NCBI RefSeq assembly: GCF_009797935.1
Contig: NZ_VOLC01000017.1
Coordinates: 62,001 to 126,000 of the forward strand
Direction: 5' to 3'
DNA: 64,000 nucleotides
Origin: Lunatibacter salilacus
Lineage (GTDB): Bacteria; Bacteroidota; Bacteroidia; Cytophagales; Cyclobacteriaceae
The notes under the pieces were generated by a model, which was given only the letters and a program-made list of their open reading frames with translations, was not told where the DNA came from and did no database searches. Below are positions 35,692 to 44,245 of this stretch, piece by piece. Made by a program: the position numbers and the translations under genes. The first letter of the stretch is position 1. Each line of letters begins with the position of its first letter.

Positions 35692-36394
35692 TTTTTGATT
35701 GCAATGCTAAATTTATCATTAAAATGAATAAATCCAGTCAAACTTGGACACAAAGGCGCTTCAAAAAATCGACAGCGAAGAGTAACGGGTTTTGTTATCA
35801 ATATTTTTCTGTGTCTCGTCCTTTACGGGTTCATTGGTATTTACACCTTCTGCGATCCGCGTATGGCGCCGGGGTAAGGATCAATGACAGAAGAGCAAAA
35901 GGATCAAATTTATCATAAGCTAGAATACAGAAAAATACAGAAAAAATGCAGGCCATCGGGCGACTAATAATGCACATCACGCAGAGCCACACCGTCAGAA
36001 AGAACTTTGGCTCAGAAACAACAGAAAAACCAAAACACTTAAAGACATGGAAAAAGATTCCAAAACAGGCAATTAAATGTAGGGAGTGCCAATTTACAAT
36101 TCGGAAGGTGGTTTGTCCAAATTAACTCCTACCTCACCCTTGAGCAATAAGACCCCTACCCCACGCTTAATAAAAAGGCATCTCCCCCACTCTACCTAAT
36201 TACCAAAAAGCTTAATATTGTGACTAATTCCAAGCGAACTGCCACAGCAAGTTTTCTTTTCTTTTAAGAAAAAATGAACTAGGCGACAAAATTTTTTCGT
36301 TGTTTTGGAAGAAAAGTGAAGATTATTGGAGAAATTACGCCTTTTTAATAAATATAAATATATAAACAAAATATTAAATTTTTAAAATAATATG
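35692..36394. other. Noncoding right arm of the island
   Basis: No gene was recognised in this 700-base stretch. Short ORFs here lack motifs. AT content rises sharply toward the right attachment site (about 36340-36395). Confidence 0.4.
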
Positions 36395-36413
36395 TTGTAC
36401 CGTATTTGTACCG
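36395..36413. repeat. Right-end copy of the TTGTACCG arm repeat
   Basis: TTGTACCGTATTTGTACCG matches the left-end sequence at 3546-3564 at 18 of 19 positions, in the same orientation. It lies 42 bases before the right att core. This ties the two ends together as one element. Confidence 0.65.
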
Positions 36414-36454
36414 TTATATACCTAAAATACTGAAAACAAGCATACTACATAATA

Positions 36455-36469
36455 TGCGTGGGGAAGTAA
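36455..36469 (+). other. attR core: displaced mnmE tail
   Basis: TGCGTGGGGAAGTAA would encode Cys-Val-Gly-Lys-stop, the exact C terminus of MnmE, with different wobble bases from the current gene. No mnmE coding sequence precedes it, so it is best explained as the original gene end displaced to the right by integration. Confidence 0.65.
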
Positions 36470-36470
36470 A

Positions 36471-36844
36471 CTCCGAGATTCTGCCAATCTACTTTCAAGT
36501 AATTGTACTTCTGTTTCAAATTTCTCCCAATCAATTTTCGTATATCTACCAACCCGTTGATTCATTAAGCCGAATGATTTACTATCACAAATAAGACGCC
36601 CAATTCTTCCTACGCTTCCAGCACCCGTCATTGCAATCAAGATATCACCCTGGTAAAGTTTGAATTTTTCTAGTGGATATTCTTTAGGATAACACTGTGA
36701 ACCTTCTAAAGTAGCATTTCGATTTTGTATGTTTTTTATTTTTACAACTGGAATTCCACTTTCACTAAAGTCTTTACTTTTAAAGGCATATCCTCCTTGT
36801 AGCGTTCAATACTCGCCTATTTCAACATCATTCCACTCACTCAT
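36471..36844 (-). pseudogene. Truncated type I specificity gene (hsdS remnant)
   Basis: The start overlaps the hsdM remnant stop (MSEWNDVEIGEY, then an in-frame TGA). Reading onward gives LQGGYAFKSKDFSESG, PVVKIKNIQ, YQGDILIAMTGAGSVGRIG and LMNQRVGRYTKID, a clear first target-recognition domain. The sequence is cut off at the inferred attR core, after about 120 codons; the second recognition domain is absent. It is unrelated in detail to the intact hsdS at 12531. Either island insertion or an earlier deletion removed the rest. Confidence 0.8.
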
Positions 36845-37925
36845 ACCCCAACATCTTTAAATTCTCCAAAATAGCCTGATCCAGTGCCTTGGCTTTATCC
36901 AGTTGCCCTTTCAATGTGGCAGTGAGCTCCATCATTTTATCCTCGAAGTGGACGCCGTCGTCTTCTTCCTCGGCTATGCCTACATAGCGGCCGGGTGTCA
37001 GGACATAATCGTTGGCTACGATATCTGCAAGGGTGGCGGATTTGCAGTAGCCGGGGGTGTCTCGGTAGGCTTCAGTATCCGCTACTCTCGTAGCTCCAGT
37101 GCTCAGCCTACTACCATTACATCTCACACTACCATCACTATCTCTCAGGCTATCATCATTACCGCTAGGAGTGACAAACTCTGTAGAGTTGCGCCAAGTA
37201 TGATAGGTATTGGCGATGGTCGCAATATCGTCTTTAGTGAGTTCTTTTTGGGTGCGGTCAATCATGGTACCCATTTGCCTGGCATCAATAAAGAGGGTTT
37301 GTCCCCTTCTATCCCGGAATTCCTTTTCCGGATCCTCGGGATGGGGCCGTCTTGCTTTGTTTTTGGCAACAAACCAGAGACAAACCGGAATCTGGGTGGT
37401 ATAGAATACCTGCCCAGGCAAGGCAATCATACAGTCCACCATATCCTTTTCGATCAATTCGCGCCGGATATTCCCCTCTCCTGAGGTATTGCTACTCATG
37501 GAGCCATTGGCCAAGACAAAGCCGGCGGTACCGTTTTCAGAAAGCTTGCTCAGCATATGCGGAATCCAGGCATAGTTGGCATTCCCTGCCGGTGGGGTGG
37601 TAAATCCAGCCCAGCGGGGGTCGTCCTCCAGTTCATTTTTTTCACGCCACTGACTTTGGTTGAAGGGCGGATTGGCCATGATGTAATCGGCCTTCAGGTC
37701 AGGATGCTGGTGTTTGGAATGTTCGATCACATGCGACCAGCGGCTTTTAGGGGCGAGAAAAAAGACATTCTACATATTGTAGAATTCCTTTATCTCCAGG
37801 TATTTCTCCTTGTCATCATCGGTGAGTTCGGCCTTGCACTCCTCAAACTTATCCGAAGCAAACTTGAGGAAAATCAGGCCCAGTACGACGTGTATGTATT
37901 CGGTACTTTCATATCCCAATTAGAG
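36837..37925 (-). pseudogene. Type I methyltransferase remnant (hsdM) with internal deletion
   Basis: The 5' part (about 37920-37740) reads EYIHVVLGLIFLKFASDKFE and KEKYLEIKEFYNM, a stop (TAG near 37775), then NVFFLAPKSRWSHVI. These are N-terminal HsdM features. The frame then jumps to HPDLKADYIMANPPFNQSQW and continues open to GYE-stop at 36837. The SAM-binding segment (FYTP, DPxCGSG) is missing, so about 150 codons appear to have been deleted. The NPPF motif and C-terminal part remain. Without motif I the product could not methylate DNA. The gene pairs with the hsdS remnant downstream. Confidence 0.85.
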
Positions 37926-37975
37926 GGACGGATCATGATAAAAGCAATTTTTTTAATCCCAAAAATTTCCCAGTT

Positions 37976-38458
37976 TTGAGCATGTCAACTATATCAGCCG
38001 AGGAGTTAGCCCAATACCTTGCCTCCAAAGGTCCCCTATTTCAGACATCAAATAGCCTCTCGATTTATGTAAATGGTGATCATATTTCTTCAGAATATAA
38101 ATTTGAAGTCGAACAAATGAACTTTTCCTTTTGCTTGTTTACGGAAGAAGACAACCTCATTGAATTTATTGACGGGTTTAGGATCAAGAATTTGGATGAC
38201 CTAGAAGAATTAGGTTACAAAAACATCTGGATCCGATACCTCATCAGAGAAGCGGATATGGAGGTTACCGAATTGGAAATCGAGGAAACGCCGATAAATT
38301 TCCGATTGCATAAGATGAAAACCATGGTATTTTGTGCTGCATCACATTACTATGATGAAGTGTATGCACACTTGACGTTGCCGGAAGATTTTATCCGTTA
38401 TTTTCATGAAAATCAGAAAAAACTTCAGGTGGCCTTTGCAAATAGATATAAGTTTTAA
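37976..38458 (+). CDS. Hypothetical protein, 160 residues
   Basis: An intact ORF of good length that I do not recognise. No signal peptide or membrane span is present. The product is acidic (many Glu/Asp), with alternating beta-like segments such as SIYVNGDHISSEYKFEVEQM and FSFCLFTEEDNLIEFIDGF, and aromatic-rich ends. Size, acidity and a position among toxin-antitoxin and restriction remnants are compatible with an immunity or antitoxin-type protein, but nothing specific supports that. The start MSMSTIS could be the ATG at 37976 or that at 37982. Codon use is unremarkable, which favours a real gene. Confidence 0.6.
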   Translation: MSMSTISAEELAQYLASKGPLFQTSNSLSIYVNGDHISSEYKFEVEQMNFSFCLFTEEDNLIEFIDGFRIKNLDDLEELGYKNIWIRYLIREADMEVTELEIEETPINFRLHKMKTMVFCAASHYYDEVYAHLTLPEDFIRYFHENQKKLQVAFANRYKF

Positions 38459-38787
38459 AATTGTTACTATAGTTTAGATTTCAAGTGTTATTTTGGACTG
38501 GTCTAAACTATTAACAGCCTGTTTTTATACGGTTTCAACTACCGAGGAATTCTCGGTAAATCAACATGTATGCAAGCGATAGGTCAACAGGAATGGTAAA
38601 AAAAAGACTGAAGTTTTTAGAGTGCCATTTTACAAATCAGAATGCGAAAAGGACTTCTACCCTTCCCTGGAAATAGCCTTTACCTGCTAGTAAAAAACCA
38701 TAGCTTTGTAAATCGCAATTTAAATAAATTGTATCTAGGTAAATCACGAAAAATAGGAACTATTCTGCTTGCGTTTATGGTTTTTCC
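38459..38787. other. Intergenic with a short hairpin
   Basis: TACCGAG/CTCGGTA forms a 7-bp stem with a 5-base GAATT loop at 38540-38558, without a T-run. No gene was recognised; a 64-codon ORF here lacks motifs. Confidence 0.4.
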
Positions 38788-38803
38788 GGTGTATTACTAC
38801 ACC
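38788..38803. promoter_or_regulatory. Palindrome upstream of the parD remnant
   Basis: GGTGTA-TTAC-TACACC is a perfect 6-bp inverted repeat 14 bases before the parD ATG, where ParD-type antitoxins usually bind to autoregulate. The operon itself is broken, so any regulation is historical. Confidence 0.4.
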
Positions 38804-38817
38804 ATAACTACACAAAA

Positions 38818-39055
38818 ATGGCCAGGCAAACAATAACGGTAAATGAGCCGAACGACCGATGGATGAAGGAAAAGATCCTAATATGCAAGTAAGAGTGAGT
38901 TGATCAATGACTTGATACGTAGGCAAAGAGAACAAGATGAAGAACGAAATTGGCTACGAAATGAGCTAATCAAAGGTGAGGAAAGCGGGATTTCTACAAA
39001 GACTATGGAAGAAATACTCGAAGAAGCTAAGAACCGTTCCAAGGGCGGACAATGA
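38818..39055 (+). pseudogene. ParD-family antitoxin, frameshifted
   Basis: The start MARQTITVNEPNDRWMKEKI is a typical ParD ribbon-helix-helix N terminus. A frameshift near 38880 interrupts it. The family continues in another frame as YASKSELINDLIRRQREQ, then NELIKGEESGI and a C-terminal helix ending in GGQ-stop. The stop overlaps the parE start as ATGA, the normal operon arrangement. One frameshift makes it non-functional unless it is a sequencing error. Confidence 0.75.
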
Positions 39056-39214
39056 AATACACACTAACTCGAAGAAGACCTTATTCAGATATACCTGTTT
39101 GGCCTTCAAGTTTTTGGACCTTCGCAGGCGGAAATATACCATGAATCGCTAGAAAAAACATTTATTAGAATTGCTGAAAATCCTGAAATGTACCCTTTGG
39201 CTTCCCATATTTAA
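39052..39214 (+). pseudogene. ParE-family toxin, frameshifted and truncated
   Basis: It begins MKYTLTR and after an early frameshift reads EDLIQIYLFGLQVFGPSQAE, then IYHESLEKTFIRIAENPEMY, PLASH and a stop. This is the helical N-terminal half of ParE/RelE-fold toxins. The C-terminal beta strands are scrambled by further shifts. A dead partner of the preceding parD remnant. Confidence 0.75.
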
Positions 39215-39688
39215 ATTTCTGCGTGGATGGAAGTGATGGACTCGTTGGGGTACAAAAGTTCGGTTTCACAATCCCGGAACCTTATCAGTTAGGCTAATTA
39301 ATCGAATTGAAAAGGCCCTGTGCATCCGTTTTTATTGTTCCCGGTGGTCTCATTCGATCAATAGGTGTACAGAAAGATGGCTGAACATTTTGACACCTCA
39401 AAATGAAAAAATAGACACTATAAAAGGAAAACTATAATGTTTGAAAAGATCATTATATAGGGTGGGTTGGGCGAGGAACTATCTAAAACAATACCGGGCA
39501 ATCAAAAACATAAGCAACTAATAGTCAGTAAATTATATTAAATTTTGTAAGTTTTGAAAAAGTGAATGTTATATCGTTATATTTATAGTGATTTTAGCTT
39601 AAAAATTTTATGGACTTATTATTTTTAGATGTATGAATGTGAATGCCCGTAATCACAAAAATTTTACGGTCAATAGTAAGTTACGGTA
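39215..39688. other. Intergenic before the PKD protein gene
   Basis: Contains the decayed tail of parE and an AT-rich leader. TTTG at 39553 and TATATTTA at 39578 resemble a promoter pair, but the 21-base spacing is longer than the usual 19, so it is not called. Confidence 0.35.
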
Positions 39689-42301
39689 ATGCGCAATAGG
39701 TTTTTTCTTGCGCTTCTGCTGTTTATCAGCTCGTGCCAAATGGCCTTGGGGCAGAATTCGACTATTGGTCGGGAATTTTGGGTCGGATTTATGGAGAATT
39801 ATGGTTTGGACGAAGGTGCTTACAGTGACGCTGTCCTAATTATAACGGCTAATGAAAAGACTTCGGGGGTGATAGAATACCTTGGTCGCTCATCATCGTT
39901 TGATTTGAATAAAGGCCAACAGTATGAACTCCGGATAAACTCCGGTAATCTTAACCTGATGCACAGAACTTCAGGGAAGGTGGAAAACAAAGGTATTTTT
40001 ATCAAAGCCACTGGAAATATTGCGGTCCATGCTTTCAACGAAATGTTTAGAACTACTGATGGTACGGTGGTTTTGCCCGTTGGGGGTTTGGGAAAAGACT
40101 ATTATATCACAACGCATCAGGAAGTCAGTCCCTTTCCCAGTACCTTACTGGTGGTGGCCACTGAGGACAATACCAAAATAGAAATCACCACTTCCGTGAA
40201 TTCGGTCAGCGGCAACAGGGCCGGGGTGCCGTCTATTATTGTACTTAACCGTGGGCAAAGTTACCAGATCAAAGCAGATAAAGATTTGACAGGTTCCCGG
40301 GTACGGATAGTAGATGATATTGAGAACGCCTGTAGAAAAATCGCTGTATTTGGAGGAAGCGTGTGTACTTGGGTGGGAGATTGTGAGGGATGTGACAATC
40401 TTTTTCAGCAATCCTATCCGGTCAGCTCCTGGGGCAAACACTTCGTACATATCGCATTGAAAGAGAGGACATCAGGAGAGTTGGTTAAAGTACTGGCTTC
40501 GGAGGACGACACTAAGGTCGGCCTTAATGGAATACCTCAAGGAACCATCAATAAGGGGCAATTTCTGACAATCGATTTTCGTGCGGATGAATCGGGAAAA
40601 ATTGAAACATCCAAGCCTTCCTCTGTCACCGTATTTTCGAGAGGCGTAGGATGTAACGATAATAATATTCCGGGACTTTCTGGCATAGGTGATCCTTTTA
40701 TGATCACCTACAGTCCGATTGAGCAATTTCTAAAAGATCTGGTTTTCAATTCCTTCCAATTGGCCAACATTAGCAACCATTATGTCAACATCGTAGTGAA
40801 AGCCGGCACACAGCACAAGACGGCTCTTGATGGCGACAACGTCGGAAAATTTTTTGAACCATTGTCTGGTGATACCGATTTTCAGATTGCCAGGATCAGG
40901 GTATCAGGAGGTGCGCACCATTTGACCAACCCTGATGGCTTTGCCGCATATGTTTATGGTTTTGGATTCCGGGAGTCTTATGGCTATGCTGCCGGGGCAG
41001 CATTGGGCAATCTGGAAATAGATATCCAATCAGCATACGAATTTGAAGTAAATGGCGACCAAGTGGCCTGTCTTGATCAGGAAGGGGAATGGAGTATCAG
41101 TACCAGCACTTCCGGTTTTACGTATTTTGTATGGGATTTTGGAGACGGTAGTCCCTCCCACACAGGTCAACATGCCTCTCATACTTTTACCAGGCCTGGC
41201 AAGTATATGATTAGTGTCACCGCATCCACCGGTTCCTGTGAAGACGGGGATGAGGCCACATTTGAAGTGGAAGTAATGGACCCAAAAGCCGAATTGGTCG
41301 GGCAGACCACTGTATGTCCTTATATAGAAGAAGTAATGTACCGGTTGGTGGACAAGCAGGATATCACCGAGACTGAATTTGAAGCTATTGGAGGGGAAAT
41401 CTTGGAAAGCTACGTAGACTCTGTGTTGGTCAGGTGGGGTCCATCCAATCCCGATGCAAAGCTCATCATGACACCCTATGCTGAAAATGGCTGCCCGGGC
41501 CGCCCAGTTGAATTGGAAGTGAAGATTGAGTCCGATCTTCAGGCGCTAAGACCAATTGTTCCGGTGGAAGTGTGTTTTGAGCCTGAACTGGCCCACACTT
41601 ACAGCGTTGAAGCCCACGTACAGGGAAGAGCGTATGAATGGACGGTAACCGGGGGTAAACTTGTTTCAGGACAGGGAAGCCAGGAAATCCAAGTAATTTG
41701 GGACCAACCGGGAATACAAGCCGGAATTAGCTACACCGTTTATGGCACAGAAAATCATTCTTGTGTGGGTATATCTCCTGAAATCACTATTCAGGTAGCT
41801 GAGCCATTGGCCAATGCGCAGGTTACACATGTAGCCTGCGCCGGCGAATCCTCTGGGACAATCGAACTTACACTACTTGGAGAACACAATCTTTATACCT
41901 ATGAATGGCAGCATGATCCCAGCTTAAATGGCCCAATCGCAGAAAATTTATCAGCAGGATTTTACTCGGTCACGATTAGGAACCAAAAGGGGTGCAGCCA
42001 GGTCATCAAAGCCATGGAGGTGAGCGAAACCGTTCCCATGATCAGGATGCCAACGGGCTTCGACCCCAGGCAAGCTCCGGGGATTTATGAAGGCGTATCC
42101 GATTGCAAGGTCAGTTTTGAACTATGGATATATGACCGTTGGGGTGCACTGTTTTATTACGGAGATACTGGCTGGGACGGCAGCATAAACGGGAAAGAGG
42201 CTCCCATCGGATCTTATTTCTATATAGTCAACTATCATTACACCCTGGATAAAAAAACACAGCGCGAGGAGAAAAAGGGCACTTTTGTGCTTGTTCGCTA
42301 A
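39689..42301 (+). CDS. Surface/secreted protein: IgGFc-binding-like, PKD and CHU_C-type C-terminal domain
   Basis: The protein has 870 residues. The N terminus has a signal sequence (MRNRFFLALLLFISSC). Processing could be lipoprotein-type at ISSC or by signal peptidase I after ALG. Residues about 25-440 resemble the IgGFc-binding N-terminal domain found in Bacteroidota surface proteins: REFWVGFMENYG, NIAVHAFNEMFRTTDGTVVL and KDYYITTHQEV. A PKD domain has FVWDFGDGSPSHTGQH and HTFTRPGKYMISVTAS (about 485-520). The C terminus (FELWIYDRWGALFYYGDTGW then PIGSYFYIVNY) is the gliding-motility/CHU_C type that directs type IX secretion. A role in adhesion or surface structure is inferred. The gene converges on the eCIS operon. 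Confidence 0.85.
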   Translation: MRNRFFLALLLFISSCQMALGQNSTIGREFWVGFMENYGLDEGAYSDAVLIITANEKTSGVIEYLGRSSSFDLNKGQQYELRINSGNLNLMHRTSGKVENKGIFIKATGNIAVHAFNEMFRTTDGTVVLPVGGLGKDYYITTHQEVSPFPSTLLVVATEDNTKIEITTSVNSVSGNRAGVPSIIVLNRGQSYQIKADKDLTGSRVRIVDDIENACRKIAVFGGSVCTWVGDCEGCDNLFQQSYPVSSWGKHFVHIALKERTSGELVKVLASEDDTKVGLNGIPQGTINKGQFLTIDFRADESGKIETSKPSSVTVFSRGVGCNDNNIPGLSGIGDPFMITYSPIEQFLKDLVFNSFQLANISNHYVNIVVKAGTQHKTALDGDNVGKFFEPLSGDTDFQIARIRVSGGAHHLTNPDGFAAYVYGFGFRESYGYAAGAALGNLEIDIQSAYEFEVNGDQVACLDQEGEWSISTSTSGFTYFVWDFGDGSPSHTGQHASHTFTRPGKYMISVTASTGSCEDGDEATFEVEVMDPKAELVGQTTVCPYIEEVMYRLVDKQDITETEFEAIGGEILESYVDSVLVRWGPSNPDAKLIMTPYAENGCPGRPVELEVKIESDLQALRPIVPVEVCFEPELAHTYSVEAHVQGRAYEWTVTGGKLVSGQGSQEIQVIWDQPGIQAGISYTVYGTENHSCVGISPEITIQVAEPLANAQVTHVACAGESSGTIELTLLGEHNLYTYEWQHDPSLNGPIAENLSAGFYSVTIRNQKGCSQVIKAMEVSETVPMIRMPTGFDPRQAPGIYEGVSDCKVSFELWIYDRWGALFYYGDTGWDGSINGKEAPIGSYFYIVNYHYTLDKKTQREEKKGTFVLVR

Positions 42302-42415
42302 AGTTGCCAAAATGCACAGTACCCAAATCGCTATATTTGGAAATGCCTTTGCTCAATGATGATTGAAAGAGATTGAGCTGCAGGAATTCGGGTGAAATTT
42401 TAAGGAGAAGCATTT

Positions 42416-42790
42416 GTGGAAAACCAAATCGAAATATATCAAGGAAGTGATGGCCAGACTCAAATTGAAGTAAAGTTTGAGCAGGATACTGTTTGGCTCA
42501 CCCAGGAGCAAATGGTAATACTTTTTCTAAGAGACCAATCCGTCGTTTCAAGGCATATCAGAAATGTTTTTAAAATGAGTTAGAAGAAAAAAGCAATATG
42601 CAAAAAATGCCTATTGCCCACTCAGATAAACCAGTAGCTCTCTATAGCCTTGACGTAATTATTTCTGTGGGATCTCGTGTAAAATCGCAACACGGCACCC
42701 AGTTCCGACAATGGGCCACCAAGCGACTCAAAGACTACCTCGCAGGGCTACGCCATCAATGAAACAAGACTGGCATAAAAACGACAGGAA
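42416..42790 (+). pseudogene. RhuM-family protein pseudogene
   Basis: From a GTG at 42416 the frame reads ENQIEIYQGSDGQTQ, IEVKFEQDTVWLTQEQM, RDQSVVSRHIRNVFKMS and a stop. In other frames the family continues: KPVALYSLDVIISVGSRV, HGTQFRQWATKRLKDYLAG and GYAINETRL. These are ordered RhuM signatures with at least two disruptions and a missing C-terminal half. A shorter relic of the same family is inside the island at 33663, so the family entered this locus more than once or was duplicated. Confidence 0.75.
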
Positions 42791-42850
42791 GTCCAAACGC
42801 TTAAGGACGGAATTAGGATCACTATAGACTTTTGCCAGCGTGGATGCGTT

Positions 42851-43081
42851 TTATCCAAAATCCTCCATTCGGGCCTTGATCATTTCCACAGGATCCACTT
42901 CAGGTAAAACCCAAAGCTTTTTTTCGTATTCAGCAATCAAATGAACCAAAAGCATCTTTTCCCTATGCAATTCCGGCCCTCTATCCGCGTCTTTCACTTC
43001 CCCATACCTATTGGTCGCCTCTCTATAATGAGTTTCCAGCAAAAACCATTTCTTTTCTGGTCCGTCGTTAATCTTTAACAA
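42851..43081 (-). pseudogene. HigA-type antitoxin N-terminal fragment
   Basis: A 76-codon ORF ends LLVHLIAEYEKKLWVLPEVD then PVEMIKARMEDFG-stop. In HigA-type antitoxins the stretch corresponding to YEE...DPIEAIKFRMEQ.G is followed by a Cro/XRE helix-turn-helix. That HTH is missing, so this is a truncated antitoxin. No HigB toxin is visible next to it. Similarity is judged by eye. Confidence 0.55.
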
Positions 43082-43186
43082 TTTTTTGATTCATTTTAAA
43101 TATTATTGTAAACTGTACTTCCATTTACTATTCAACCAGGTTGTACTTATCCCGTTTTCCCCATATCCAATTTAACCAATTTTTGA

Positions 43187-44245
43187 CTATTTGTCAGAGA
43201 ACACCTGGACTAACGCATCTAAATTCACATTTAAGCCTAGGTAAGTTGCATATAAAGGGCTGAACCTAGGGAAAAGGCCTCTTATATCCGCTCCTATAAT
43301 AATTTGGGAATTGTCGGATAACCTTTGTGCAAATTCCGATCGAACCAAATAGAACGAACCTGTTTTAATTTCCTCATATTCTTGAACAGCGACTCCAATA
43401 GAATCCGTAACGACGTTAATTTTGGCTGTTGAGATTTCTTGAGAAGACCAATTCGGATAATTAGTTGTCTTGCCTAGAGTAAACTGAAAAAAGAAGCGGG
43501 AATTCCCGTTCGAAAATGGATCTATATTAAATGTTAATCCCGCTCCGAAATACCCATTTAAAAATGCCCTATCGAAGATTAAAGGGTTTTTTTGGTAGGA
43601 TAAATATGTTAGGTTTTGCGAAGTGTCTATAGTTAGGGTATCTTGGTAAAGGGTTGAAATATTGGTCCTTACGCTGGTATTATTCACCAATAATTCCCCA
43701 TGTAGATGAAAATAGATTCCGTTTGGAACTATTGAATTTGGTATTGGCTTTCTTTTTCGGATTCTTTCAGTGTTGTCTCCACCATTTTTATTTTTTGGCC
43801 AAGGATAAGACACAATTCTTAACATCGGCTGCAAATAGAAGCTCCAAGCGATATTGGATCGGCTTGTTGCATATTGATTAAGTTGTCGTAGGTATTTTTC
43901 CCCATGATTTTTGGTCTGTAGAGGATTGACTAATATATTTTCGAAATACAAGGGGTTATTTGTGGTATCAGTATAATCGAATTTAATTCTCATTATACCG
44001 GAATTAAATCCAAAGGGTGATCCCAAAATATCTGGAGCGAAAATATTAATTTTACCCAAGTAACTTCCCTGCAAATTATTATTGAAATCGAAATTTGAAG
44101 CGTTTAAAAATGTGATATTATTCCAGTTGGTGGTAATTTCCTGCTGTGGTTTAGCTAACTCATCAATATCTTCCTCAGATTGGGCAACAATACTCGTAGG
44201 AATATATAATACAATGAAAAGAAAATAACAAAATTTCATATTCAT
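43187..44245 (-). CDS. Exported hypothetical protein, possibly outer-membrane beta-barrel
   Basis: This 352-residue protein starts with a signal peptide (MNMKFCYFLFIVLYIPTSIVA-Q). The mature part is rich in aromatic residues and alternating strands, e.g. AWSFYLQPMLRIVSYPW, NGYFGAGLTFNIDPF and SRFFFQFTLGKT, and ends LNVNLDALVQVFSDK. This pattern suggests an outer-membrane barrel or porin-like fold, but no family is recognised. It has the same direction as the eCIS genes but is separated from the giant effector by 505 bases, so membership in that operon is uncertain. The second ATG (MKFCY) is an equally good start. Confidence 0.65.
   Translation of the reverse strand: MNMKFCYFLFIVLYIPTSIVAQSEEDIDELAKPQQEITTNWNNITFLNASNFDFNNNLQGSYLGKINIFAPDILGSPFGFNSGIMRIKFDYTDTTNNPLYFENILVNPLQTKNHGEKYLRQLNQYATSRSNIAWSFYLQPMLRIVSYPWPKNKNGGDNTERIRKRKPIPNSIVPNGIYFHLHGELLVNNTSVRTNISTLYQDTLTIDTSQNLTYLSYQKNPLIFDRAFLNGYFGAGLTFNIDPFSNGNSRFFFQFTLGKTTNYPNWSSQEISTAKINVVTDSIGVAVQEYEEIKTGSFYLVRSEFAQRLSDNSQIIIGADIRGLFPRFSPLYATYLGLNVNLDALVQVFSDK

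Larger units (their letters stand above)
3412..36469. mobile_element. 33-kb integrative genomic island inserted at the mnmE 3' end
   Basis: The left boundary is the mnmE tail (TGCGTGGGTAAATAA, 3412-3426). The right boundary is a second tail-like sequence, TGCGTGGGGAAGTAA (36455-36469), in the same orientation, with 13 of 15 bases matching and the same Cys-Val-Gly-Lys-stop reading. A tyrosine integrase sits at the left end. The 19-bp sequence containing two TTGTACCG words occurs near both ends (3546-3564 and 36395-36413) in direct orientation. Gene content is integration/replication functions on the left and defence genes over the rest. No relaxase or conjugation genes were recognised, so it appears to be an integrative element without its own transfer machinery. 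The boundaries are inferred; an uninterrupted mnmE locus in a relative would settle them. Confidence 0.75.

Noticed and set aside
3412-36469. Integrative conjugative element
   Set aside because: No relaxase, coupling protein or tra/T4SS gene was recognised anywhere in the island.
36903-37979. Overlapping plus-strand ORFs of 64-193 codons across the hsdM remnant
   Set aside because: The minus strand reads clear HsdM sequence; the plus-strand products look like shadows rich in Pro/Ser/His.
38642-38836. 64-codon ORF before parD
   Set aside because: It overlaps the parD start and palindrome and lacks any motif.
39553-39585. Promoter TTTG/TATATTTA for the PKD protein
   Set aside because: Spacing of 21 bases and a mismatched -7 element are too weak to annotate.
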